Source of the DNA: Aplidium turbinatum
Taxonomy: Eukaryota > Chordata > Ascidiacea > Aplousobranchia > Polyclinidae
DNA: 64,000 nucleotides
Reading direction: 5' to 3'
Assembly (NCBI GenBank): GCA_918807975.1
Contig: OU964918.1
Span: 30,116,477 to 30,180,476 of the forward strand
In this document: piece by piece, positions 20,835 to 31,800 of the stretch
How the letters are laid out: each line of letters begins with the position of its first letter
How positions within the stretch are numbered: the stretch's first letter is position 1
The notes under the pieces: generated by a model
What the model was told of the DNA's origin: nothing
Seen by the model: the letters and a program-made list of their open reading frames with translations, nothing else
The model's database searches: none
Made by a program: the position numbers and the translations under genes

Positions 20835-20925
20835 AGAGCCTCTACACAAGTATGCGACACTAACATCATCAAGGCTTTGTTATTCCGAGGAATCGAGGAT
20901 AAAGATTCAAAACCAACCAACCAGT
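20835..20925 (+). repeat. SINE 3' fragment, family A
   Basis: It matches the 3' half of the SINE at 29311-29615, with GCCTCTACACAAGTATGCGA and AAGATTCAAAACCAACC. The head is missing. Confidence 0.6.
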
Positions 20926-21689
20926 GTTGCCAGCCTGCCACTGTCTTATGGCTAAACAAAGTTGCTAGATTTTTTTATATAAATTTTCAGCTTAATCGCC
21001 AATAAAAAGTAGCTCAATCATTCACAAGTTGAAACAAGCTCAACATTTTCAAGTTCGCCAAAACTGAAGTAAAAAAAGTAACTTTTAGCAAGAAATGGAA
21101 TATAGGCTATGTTGTAAAATTTGGTTTGAAATGAAACCAAACGAAATTAACCAGCACACTACTCGCGACTGCTAAACATTGTTCCTAGACTTCGAAACAA
21201 AATCTCACATCTCATTTGATCTGTTTCTTTCCATGTCTTTAAACCTACTTGTTATTATTCTTGTGCCACTCAGTTTTATATTCAATATAGCCTAACATGT
21301 TCAGTCGGAAACTTAATTAATCTCTGCTTGCTTCTTGGAATCTTGTGTTTAGGCCGACGTTATCTTAAATATGTTTTTTTTTTTTGGTGCGTATGTTGAA
21401 GCGCGGGAACGTTTTAAAGTTTTTTTTTCTCTTGCTTTTGTAAGCTTATTTTAAATGGCAAAATCGTCTTTTCCGTAGGGTGGCAATTGGCTATAGTAGA
21501 CCGTATGGTCGTCTCGTTGTCTCCCTGTCGGTATAGGAACTTGTGTAACTTTTGCATTGTGTATATTGCTTACATATTTCAAACATGTACCTATGTTCCT
21601 GTTACTGACATATAAAACATATTGATTGATTGTTCATTTTCGGTTTCATCATTGAACTTCTACTTTTCAGCGCTTTTTTATGTTGACAC

Positions 21690-21885
21690 AACGATTGGTT
21701 TTGAATCATTGTCTTCGAAGTTCGAACTGACTAAACCTTGATAGGATACTTCTGTTAGTTTCGCATACTTGTAGAGGCTTTTGACACAATTCCAGTTTCC
21801 GAGATTGGCGGAGTACAGTTTTCGATTGTTGAAGTGTTGTTGCTGTGAAATTATTCCATCCATGATAGGCTACCCTTGGTGTCCC
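21690..21885 (-). repeat. SINE 3' part, family A
   Basis: In minus sense, ATGGATGGAATAATTTCACA, then CTGTACTCCGCCAATCTCGG and AAAGCCTCTACAAGTATGCG follow the same order as the copy at 29311-29615. The tRNA-like head is absent. Confidence 0.65.
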
Positions 21886-22009
21886 ACAAGAATCCATTCT
21901 TGGACCCATATTAACTTATTTTTAATTTATATGAATGATTCATCTAATGCCTCTATCTAACTTAAACCAAACTTTCTACAGAAATCTAATTTTAATTTGA
22001 TGAATTTAG

Positions 22010-22484
22010 TTAGGCTACATGCAAAGTGTGCATCTTGATAAAAAAAAAAACATTATTGCGCCAAAAATACCTAAAAAGTGACCAAAACAAGATTATATTT
22101 GTCAAAATTTTCTGGAGCCTACCACAACTTCTTTGCCCAACTTTACTTTTTCGGAGATTAAGTTTTGTAGCCTATTGTTCATTTATCTTATAAATTTTGC
22201 TTTGTTAAGATTCTGACTCTTTCCAAACTTTTTTCCAGACCCGTTACTGCATTGTCGGCATATTTACTTTTTTTTCTAAGACTCTTATAGTTGTCATTGC
22301 TCTTATTGCTAATATGATAAATGTGAATTTTTTGCTTACACTGAAAGCGTTAGCGGCTATAGCCTAATCTAACGCTTTCTGGCCGCATGTTTAAAAGCCA
22401 TCACAAAGCACAGGGACCACTAGTGGATTTCGAAGGAGGCTAAGATGGTGCTCACAATATAGAGACTGTGCTCACACGGCCCTG
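22010..22484 (+). mobile_element. Partial hAT-like element related to the copy at 30471-31492
   Basis: This stretch aligns end to end with about 31070-31492. Shared phrases include TTATTGCGCCAAAA, CCTAAAAAGTGA and CAAGATGGTGCTCA. It ends CACACGGCCCTG. The left terminus is missing, since no CAGGGCCGTGTTAA start is seen upstream. It contains an extra 20 bases near its right end (22457-22476), described separately. Confidence 0.65.
22449..22476. other. Probable DNA-transposon excision footprint
   Basis: The octamer TGCTCACA occurs twice, flanking ATATAGAGACTG, which is exactly the last 12 bases of the P/THAP-like element terminus. The related element at 31470-31492 lacks the 12-mer and has a single copy of the octamer region. 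The simplest reading is insertion with an 8-bp duplication followed by excision that left terminal-repeat bases behind. Confidence 0.6.
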
Positions 22485-22576
22485 GTTACATGCACGTAAT
22501 ATTGTGAGCGTTTTTTCTCGAAACATTTTTAATAGAAATTAAATTAAAAAACGTTTCGCCTTCATCACCGTGACCC

Positions 22577-22652
22577 AGCCGTCCAGTCTTTGGGTCAGAG
22601 AAGTAGCAAACTCGACGACGTGGGTTCAATTCCCACCCTTGCATGTATTATT
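22577..22652 (+). repeat. tRNA-like remnant
   Basis: GGGTTCAATTCCCACCC is a good B box with its stem, but the A box is poor. It is probably a SINE relic. Confidence 0.3.
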
Positions 22653-23199
22653 CTTCTTTAATTACCAAAGTTCAAAGCAAGAATCAAATTTATTTCGCTG
22701 TGGTTTTACATTGCGAGGATCTTTTTCTGCCAATAGCAAGGTGAATTTAAAAAATAAAAAACGTTTCCATCTCCACTTTATAATATTTTTTGCATAATCT
22801 CTCTTCAATATCAACTTTATATTTTTTTTGGCAAATTCACAAATTAACCTTTTTACTAGTGAATTAACAAACTGTTCTATTTGCACGCTACAGTAGCCTA
22901 CTAGGCAGTGCTGTGTTAAGGGGAGGGCCGGGGGCCCGGCCCCCATCTCAGGGGGCCCACAAATAACAGACATTTGCGTTTCAGTGATTTTTTTTTTGAT
23001 TTTTTAAAGTTTACTGCGTGTACTTGTCCATTATAAAGATGATTTAGGTCTTATTATATTAAAACATCTCAAATTTGGGCCCTTACTACACTGAAACATC
23101 TCTAAAAACACCATTACTATCTTAAAAGAAAGTTAAAATGCGATAATGTTAGTTCAAGTAACATGATCTGCAGAAATATATTTAACATATTATATAGCA

Positions 23200-24015
23200 C
23201 ATGGGTGTCCAACCTTTTTGGCCAAAGGGCCACATGTAGTTTACGAATGGTTGCGCGGGCCACTTGAGTATTTACTGCTAATTTGTAATCTTAAAAATGA
23301 CTGTCTGATAATTTCTAATTAAAACCCTCACACTCAAATTTTAATCTTAGAAATGTGTTAGTACATTTTATGGGTTATATGAGAAGAGTGAAGTTGGTTT
23401 TAAAGTGGTTTAAGGTTTTTAGTTGAAAGCAAGCCAGCAGCAAAGCGTAAAAAATGTCAAATTGGCAATTGACCCTTCTGATGTTGCCGGAACTGCGGAG
23501 TTGCGCGTCCCGTAATGTATTGTCCGGCTGTCCCTAGGTTTATCCACGAAAAATTTGCTCGCACAAGTAAGTGCTGCCGAGTAATGATGTCACGAAAACT
23601 GCCAATCTATGAATCCTCTGATCTTTTTCTTAAGAAACAATTTTTTTTGTAAAATTCTAACAATAGAAAGTTTTGCACTTCTCTCGCTAAAAGCAAGAAA
23701 TATTGCTGATTGACTGACTCTAGCAGCACCAGTACTATTGTGTGAAAAAGGGTGGACGTAACAATGTGGAAAATGTGATGCGTAACAATGTGCATTGTGA
23801 TACAATTAAATTAACTTGAACAGTTGCGCACCCCATGCACTAGGGATTATAGAGTAATAGAGAAAGAAAGCAAACAATAAATGCCAATTTATCGGAATGT
23901 AAGTTCGCCATAAATTACGTTGGCGATTGAGTTGATTATATAATATATGTCATTTCGAAAAATATCGCGCGGGCCACTCAGAACCTTCTCGCGGGCCACG
24001 GGTTGGACGCCCCTG
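23200..24015. mobile_element. Non-autonomous hAT, 816 bp
   Basis: Ends are CATGGGTGTCCAACCTTTTT and the complement of GGGTTGGACGCCCCTG. Flanks are ATATAGCA (23192-23199) and ATATAACA (24016-24023), matching at seven of eight. Both ends carry GCGGGCCAC words. The left terminal CAT in place of CAG is probably a point change. Confidence 0.85.
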
Positions 24016-24342
24016 ATATAACAGGTGGGATGCAATTGAATATTGAATTCAAGATGGGCCCAATTGCCACACAGTGTTTTTGCACAACCGTTTTATATGT
24101 TTTAGTCATTTACTTTTGTGGTGAAACTTCGATAATGATTTTATGCTTACTGGTAAGAAGCATCATACCTAATAAGTTCACTCGTTGAAGATTCTGTGGA
24201 GAAACTATTTAGAAGTTAAAGTGTAATTGATGTAGTTGGGCCCATTTCAAAATCAATGGAAATATTGATAGGGCATTTTTTATGTGTTTACCGATAAGTT
24301 TGAAAAATTTGGCTGTTTTTTTAGTATAATTTACAATACATT

Positions 24343-24530
24343 GAAAGAAATTGGAAAGCACAAATAGTGAAATGAAAAAAATACTAGAGGGCCCTTTTTG
24401 AATTCACATAGCCTACTGGTAGCCTATTCAATTTCTTTTGATTGAAAGAAATCGGAAAGCACAAAAGTGAAATGAAACAAAAAATTGAGTTGGGCCCTTT
24501 GTGAATTCACATACCTATATATTCAATTTA
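24343..24530 (+). repeat. Tandem duplication of about 100 bp
   Basis: The phrases TTGAAAGAAATTGGAAAGCA, then GTGAAATGAAA and GGGCCCTTT-GTGAATTCACAT occur twice in the same order at about 100-base spacing. The copies have diverged by several changes. Confidence 0.65.
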
Positions 24531-25452
24531 TTTTATGATTTATCATTTCATTTTTAACATTTACAATACCGTAAATATAAATATCCTTGACTAGTGATGT
24601 CATGAGCAGAAAAAACCTGTCCGCTGCCGCACTGCACATGTCTTCCCGTACACTACAACGCAAAACATCTCGAAATGTCATAGGCTACTGCCTCTGCAGT
24701 CTGCATCATGAAGAATAAGAGTGCACTTGTGCAAGTGCACATCAAATACAAGGGAATCTATTAAACAAAAGCAAATTTGGGAAAAAATTTAGGGCCTATT
24801 TAGGCAATTAAGGAACTTGCACCACTTGTTATCCACCTTTTATAGCTCATCTGAGTTGCTTTTTATTGAATGCTGGATACTTTTAGCAGAAACGTTCTTC
24901 TGTATTTACTTTTTTCTGAATATATGCACATGAAATTTCTCTTATTTTCAAATACCTTATAGACCTGGCATATCACATGTTGTATGGTAGCCCACTGAAA
25001 TTGCTTTGATCCAAAATAAAAATCATTCTTTCACAAGTGACCTGTTTAAGTGTTTATTCTTGACACTAACCAAGGCTACCATATCCTAAAAACTTTAATT
25101 AACTTTAATGCCTGCATAAAATAATGAAAGCTTTGACTTGGAATGAAATAATGTTCAATAAAAATAATTAAACACTTGATTCTCAAAACTCTTGACACTG
25201 TTTTTGTTGCAAATAAAAATTTGCAATCACAATCATAACACAATGTAACAAAAAAAAAAAATTTTTTGTTCCCAGGTTCTAATCGATTTTTTCCTATTGC
25301 TTAGGACAAGTAAGCGTCGAAAATCAACTTTATTTCATGTAAACTTTGCTTTTGGGGTTTAGAGAATGAAAGTCTAAAATCGCAATATTTTTGAGAAAAG
25401 ATATCAAAAATATGGCTTAAGAGCATCCGGCGGTAGCCAACGAACCACACAG

Positions 25453-26535
25453 ATGACTGCTATTTTTGTATGGTTAATCCATCTCGACGCAGAGCTTGAA
25501 AAAAACGCTCCTCCTATTATTGCTTACCCAAATATTCCTTCCTCAATACTCCGGTGCCACATTCAGATGAACTGCCAGTGCCTAATGGAATTTGCTATTG
25601 CAATAATGTTAGTGGACTATTTGAATCAATTGGAATTCCCTGTAACCCAAGTGACTGGCGTCTCTTCATTGACAGTTCGTCAAAAAGTATTAAGGCTGTA
25701 CTTTTGCACAACGGCAACAAATACCCATCTCTTCCCCTGGCTCATTCAGCCCACCTGAAGGAAAACTATGAGAATGTTAAGATTTTGTTGAATGTTTTAA
25801 AGTACGATCAATATAACTGGGAAGTAATTGGGGACTTTAAAATGGTAGCGTTTATGATGGGTATGCTAGGGGGGTTCACCAAGTATCCTTGCCACCTTTG
25901 CCTTTGGGATAGTAGGGCTACCACAGAACACTACAAAAAGCAAATATGGCCAAAACGAAACCACTTTGTTGTTGGAGAGAAAAACGTAAAGCAAACTCGG
26001 TTGATTAACCCAAAAAAAGTGCCTATGCCTCCCCATCACATAAAACTTGGCCTTATAAAAGCAATTTGTGAAAGCATTGGATAAAGGTGGTGACGCATTC
26101 CAGTTTCTTCAGAACTTGTTTCCTGAACTATCAGAAGCAAAAGTAAAAGCTGGTGTATTTATTGGCCCACAAATTAAAAAGATTCTCAAGTCGAACGATT
26201 TCATCTAAATGCTTAATGATGTTGAAAAGAAGGCTTGGGATAGCTTTGCAGATGTGGTGAATGGGTTCTTGGGCAATAACAAGGAAGATAACTATGCCGA
26301 GCTCGTTGCCAATTTGGTAAAGTCGTATGGAAACATGGGGTGCAGAATGTCCATGAAAGTACATATGCTTGATGCTCACTTGGACGAGTTAAAAGACAAT
26401 ATGGGAGCTTATTCAGAAGAACAAGGGGAGCGATTCCATCAAGACATAAAAGATTTTGAAAGGAGATACCAAGGGCAATATAATGAAAGCATGATGGGAG
26501 ATTATGTCTGGGCCTTGATGCGGAAAGTAATGTAG
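25453..26535 (+). pseudogene. Broken copy of an unnamed, widespread transposon-associated protein
   Basis: The main parts are 25554-26084 and 26209-26535, with more in between. They encode WRLFIDSSSKSIKAVLLHNG, SLPLAHSAHLKENYENVK, YPCHLCLWDSRATTEHY, MPPHHIKLGLIKAICES, GVFIGPQIKKILKS and finally EEQGERFHQDIKDFERRYQG. I recall very similar intronless genes in many copies in arthropods and cnidarians, generally annotated as uncharacterised. The CHLC/WDSR segment looks metal-binding and the HIKLGL and GERFHQDI motifs are the most conserved, which suggests a nuclease-like fold. I cannot name the superfamily. The frame is interrupted by roughly two breaks, so this copy is inactive. Its location inside a hAT shell may be chance nesting. 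Confidence 0.7.
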
Positions 26536-27640
26536 AGTACAAAAGAAAATCCCGCAAAACATCCCATTTTTAACTGATTTTATACTTGAACTGTTTTAGC
26601 CTGAAACATTTATTTAGTTTTGCATTTAACATTTAACGATGGTATTGATTCGGATATAGTTAATACATTTATGTGCAAATTTCCATGTACCAAATGCCTG
26701 TGCTTTGTGATTTGATTTTAATAACAAAAATTCTAATTCCTTGCCTATTATTATGCAAACTCAGAATTAACCCTTTGCCAGACTGAAAAATAGCCAAAAG
26801 TTGGCTGTAATTTGCTTTGCGAAAAAGCAATTGATAGCCTACGACTAATGCGTCAAAATATTTAGTAAATACATTGATAGAATATAACTTCTTAGTCGAT
26901 GCCAAGCGATTGAATATGGACTTACAGCGATCAAAGACAGTTTGGTAAATATTTTTACCAAATATTTCCTATAGGGTAAATCAGTATAACCATGCACAAT
27001 ATTGCACATACTAGCAAATTCAAAAAATCACTCTCCTAACCACAAAATCAATGTTTGGAATGAACTATATTGATTTTTGGAAGTTTCTAGGTGAAAGAGA
27101 TCAGGAAATATCAATTAAAACCCGGGAACAAAAATTGTGTTACACGGTGTAATGCTTTACCTTGGTTGACAGAACAAGTAGGGTTGCCAGATAAACCATA
27201 GAAATGGTGAAAAACAATAATGTTACCAGACCAAATGACCAAATCTGAATGAAAATTAATAATTTCTTCAGTTTCGGTTTTATCCCCAGATTTTATTCCG
27301 GTACCGCGACGCAAAGTTCAAACAGTCAAAATTCTGCGCGGTACGGTGGTATTACCGCGTCGTGACTACACTCCATTGCCAGTATTTTTTTTATTAGAAA
27401 TTGTTAACACTTTTGGCTTTCATTTCGAGCAAAGGTGTAGCTAAGAAATGATAGACCTGTGTTTGCGATTACTTACACTTGTGTTGTTTTGTTTTCTAAA
27501 CTGGTGAGAAAGTCTATTGAAGTGAACCACATTTCCATATCAGTGCAGTGAAAGTATACACAATACTATAGGTCTGCTTGACGATAGAGGGCCCAAAATT
27601 ATTCTGGCCCCGGGGCCCACAAAGGGATTAACACAGCACT
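26536..27640. other. Right interior of the 4.7-kb hAT shell
   Basis: No gene was recognised. A GGGTTGCCAGATAAACC phrase near 27181 resembles the terminus of the hAT at 4359 but has no partner end. Confidence 0.4.
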
Positions 27641-27649
27641 GCTACTAGG

Positions 27650-28894
27650 CCTACAGTATATTGCCACTTTTCTCGTCTCTTAGGCTACAAATTACCACTT
27701 CAGGCTACTGTAGGCTTGTTTAAAACTAGCTTGCTTAAGTAAGTTTGCTAAGCTAAGCTTTTAACTTAGTAGAACTACTGTAGTGTACAATACACAATAC
27801 TTAGACAATAAATGTTCACAATATTTATTTTGCATATCATGAAAATACGAACATTAATAAACAGCTTACACCCTAATGCGGTGTATAGGCCTAGGAGGCA
27901 CAAAATGCAAACGTTTGCTTCAAAGCTGAATTACGTTATTTTAACTAGAAAGGAACCTATCACGTATCAAAAAATTATATCGTCATAACGATAGTCCGAC
28001 AGACTATTGTAACTGAAGGGATTTCCAAAGAAACTTTCCAGAATTAGAAATTAATAACTCTTGATGATAAAAGTGCCAGCTTAACTGAACACATTACTAC
28101 AAACTTGGCAAGTATTGAAGCTTTAACTGATTTTGATGATGTTAGAAAAACAATTTTGATAACTACTCAAACTATCGCATGTTGCTTTAATGAAGCAATT
28201 CATAGGTTTTCTTCAAAATAGCATCTTGATTGTAATATAGACTATAAGCTACTGTATTTTTAGCTTAGCCTACATGAAAACACAAAGGTGAAGCGATAAA
28301 TAAATAATAGAGTCAGCACCATTGTCTACATATCATCCGGGAATGGAATACTGAAGGCGTACCTATGCATGTTATGCATAGATGATTCTAGCCGTAATAA
28401 CGAAGCTTGAATTTGTTGTACAAGGGTGTTATTGAGTCAAACATTCTTTTATGTAGGTCTATCCGGCTTGCAAAATATCAGTGCAAGATTTATTGTTTTG
28501 AACTCTCACAGGACATAGCCAATAAATATATATAAATACTATTTATGAAATTTCACAGTCTGCTAGTCACAGAGAAACTTGAATTAAAGGTGCAAACAGA
28601 GAAGATTAAAAACATTTCAACCAACAAGTCACTTTTTAGAAGAAGAAAGATTTTCTAAATTCCATCAACGTCATCGGTTTTTGTTCATTTGTGAATAAGT
28701 TTTAGGAGTAAAACACTGTTTTGCTTACAGAATTTTAACTTCATCATCTTTCAATTATCAGTCATTGTCGTTGATCTTCTTAGCCGATATACCGGTAGAT
28801 GTTAATTTTTTGTTTACTAATCTTCAAAGCTGATACAACTTTTTTACGTTGCATCGTCATATCTTGTAATTCCAAGAGACATAGGCAGAACGTT
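27650..28894. other. Downstream flank of the transporter gene
   Basis: The part next to 28895 is the 3' UTR of the transporter gene on the minus strand. TTTATT at 28489-28494 (AATAAA on the minus strand) is a possible polyadenylation signal about 400 bases after the stop. The remainder holds nothing recognised. Confidence 0.4.
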
Positions 28895-31800
28895 TCAACC
28901 GTCGTTAGTTGTCGCCATTGTACCGGAGATTGTCGGTACAACTTCGATCTTTTTAATTTCTGGGGGCACATACAAAAATGCTCCAAGCGCATAGAATCCA
29001 GCAGTCAAAATCTGAAATAAGGAAAATAAATATAAAAAGCTTTTAAACTGTTTATATTTCAAATTCTTGACAAAAAGTGGTTCTTATAGGAATATATTTC
29101 AAAGGTAGCCTAGGCTGTGTTTAGCTACTGGTCCTTAAATAAAGCTAAAAAAAATCGTCATTCTATTTTAACTAATTGAACTGTAGCCTATCTTAGATTT
29201 ATTTTTGCGATGTTTTGTGCCAGTTCGACTATAGGCGAGTAGGCTACTATTTTTTTTATGAATTGATATCCAAAAGTGATTTGGCATACTGTAGAAAGAA
29301 AATCAACTGATGGCCCGATAGCTGTTGGTTATAGCGCGTGACTTCATAAACTAAAAAACTTCAAGATCAAGCGGCGCTGGTTCCACTTTCTGGGTCTGCG
29401 CTTGAGCAACACATTTTAAGGACTACTCTCCATTCAGCAGCACCGAATGGATAGAATAATTACCCGCCAACAGTACTTCAACAACCGGAAACTTCACTCT
29501 GTCAATCTCGATAACCGGCCCTGCGTCAAAAGCCTCTGCAAGTATGCGAAACTACCAGGAATAACCTATCAAGGCTTCGTCAGTCCGAAGTAAAGATTCA
29601 AAACCCCCCAAGAAAACAAAGGCCAACCATATATCAGGGACTAATAAAATATCACGGCTTGTAAAAGCGACATGCATCGATGCAAGATAAGGTTTTCACT
29701 CCTGCTATCCTTTATTTTGGTTTCTTAATAAGAGGATTATTATTGACAGTAATAGTGACCGTAGAGACCGTAACGAGTCATTGTTAAAGGTATCGTTACC
29801 TTATGAGCTACGATAAGATACAAGAAGAATCTCCCCATATCGCTGTTGAAGTAGAGACGACAAGACCCTTGGTGACCATTTTCGCTGCTCCATACAGCAC
29901 AGCCAAGATCAAAAACTTTTCCAAATATTATTGGTATAGGAATTCCACCAAAACATCGATATAATATCCACTGAAATGTTTAAAAATGGTTATGCTTAAA
30001 ATCAAAAACTACAGTGACATATCTGATGGGTAAAATATTATTAATTGTACAGTGTACACTGTACACTGTACAGTATAAACATTGCCAAATCGCAGGCCTA
30101 ATAATTGCTTACGGGAAGTTATCACAACAGTGAAATAAAGTAGACTTACAAGTTTCAATATAAGTTTTTCAATAAAAACATTGAAATTTTTTAATTGTAG
30201 AAATCTAAATCTTACCTTCATGCCCACAGCAAATGATCGCTGGCTGAAAGGAACTGCCCTGACGACAATCTGGAAAAAATATAGTTAATTATCCTGGTGT
30301 AAAGATTTCAAGAAAATCGTTGTTCTATGCTTTGGTAATTTTGCTGTAATAGCTTTTAATTGATAAAAGATATAGGCCTATTTGCTTCCATAAGAAACTT
30401 CACTGCATGAGTCGACCTGCATTTGCAATAGCATTTGTAAAAAATCATGACCGAAACACATAGGCCTAGTCAGGGCCGTGTTAATCGCTCCTTGTTCCCC
30501 CCAGACCGAGAAAGCTCATGACTGTTTGGGGGCCCACTCATTTTGGTATGTTCAATGTTTTTTGACAGTTTAAAAAAAAGCTGCTACAAACGCTCGGTAA
30601 AATCAATAGCGCAAAACATGCAAGGCCGTATTTACTGCTTCCAAAACCCCGGCTGGGGGCCAACCTCCGTCTAGGGGTCCACGCATATTTAGTTTGTGCA
30701 GCCTTTTTCGACTTCTAATTTTACATGCATCGTTAACATTTAAGATGTAATTTATTTTTCTAATTTTGCAATTTTTTTCTCTCGCTTCGCTTGCTCAACC
30801 ACATTTTATTCACCTTACCAGCGATCTATGGCATGCAAAACTTCAAAAGTGGATTAAGGGAGTAAAAAGCTTTTGTGTCCCATAAAAACTAACAAAATAA
30901 TGCAATATTCCAAAGTAAACACTGCCCCATCAAATAGCCTCATTATTTAACAATTACAATGATAAGTTTCAATGTTAATGGAGTGAAATGTTTCATGAAA
31001 ATAGCCTATGATTGGTGAAGCGAAGATGAGAACACAGGTAGATTTTTGAAGTTGTAGCCTGCTGAAAGGTCACATACAAAGTGTTTATTTTGATAAAAAC
31101 AAAAACGTTATTGCGCCAAAATGCCTAAAAAGTGAACAAAACAACAGTATATTTGTTACAATGTTTCTGGGGGGCAAGGCTACACTCCCTATCCAACTTT
31201 ACTTTTTCCCACATCAAGTTTTGCATTGTCCATTTATGTTATAAATTTTGCTTTACAGTACCGTGAAGTCTGGTTCTTTCTCTTCTTTTCAGGCCCGCTA
31301 CATTGTTGGCTTATTTACTGTTTTTGAAATCTTAGAGTTGTTTACTTTTTGCTCAAATGACGAATGTGAATTTTTTCTCTACATTGAATGAGTTTGCTGT
31401 TATAGCCGAACGCTTTCTTGTCGTATTTTTAATAGACATCACTTAACATATTGAACTTCGGTTGGGCCCAAGATGGTGCTCATACAGCCCTGAGCCTACC
31501 TGACCTTTCAACATTAACATTGGTCACAAGAAAAGCGTATGATATTTATATAATGAACAGCAGATTTTGTGAGGATATGAACTAGACAGTAAATCCAAAT
31601 AGCATACAAAGTCAACTACACAGCTAACTGTTATAAAATTACCTGTAAAGCTGGAGTCCAGCATAAAACGGTGAAAAATAATAACCCAAACATAGCAAGT
31701 AAAAAACCAGGCAAGCCTCCACAATCAGAGTTTACACATTTTCCTGTTGTAGCTGTGAATGAGTTGTTTCCTTGAATGCAGCTACAGTTTGTGTAAATCT

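Larger units (their letters stand above)
22906..27641. mobile_element. Large hAT shell, 4.7 kb, with cargo
   Basis: Ends are CAGTGCTGTGTTAAGGG and the complement of GGGATTAACACAGCACTG. Flanks are identical CTACTAGG octamers at 22898-22905 and 27642-27649. The CAGNGCYGTGTTAA form of the end is shared with 30471. Inside are a younger hAT (23200-24015), a local tandem duplication (24343-24530) and a broken gene of unnamed type (25453-26535). No hAT transposase was recognised inside, so mobilisation would have been in trans or the gene has been lost. Confidence 0.85.

Noticed and set aside
20746-20955. 69-codon frame with Pro/Gly-rich translation
   Set aside because: It reads through a solo hAT end and a SINE fragment.
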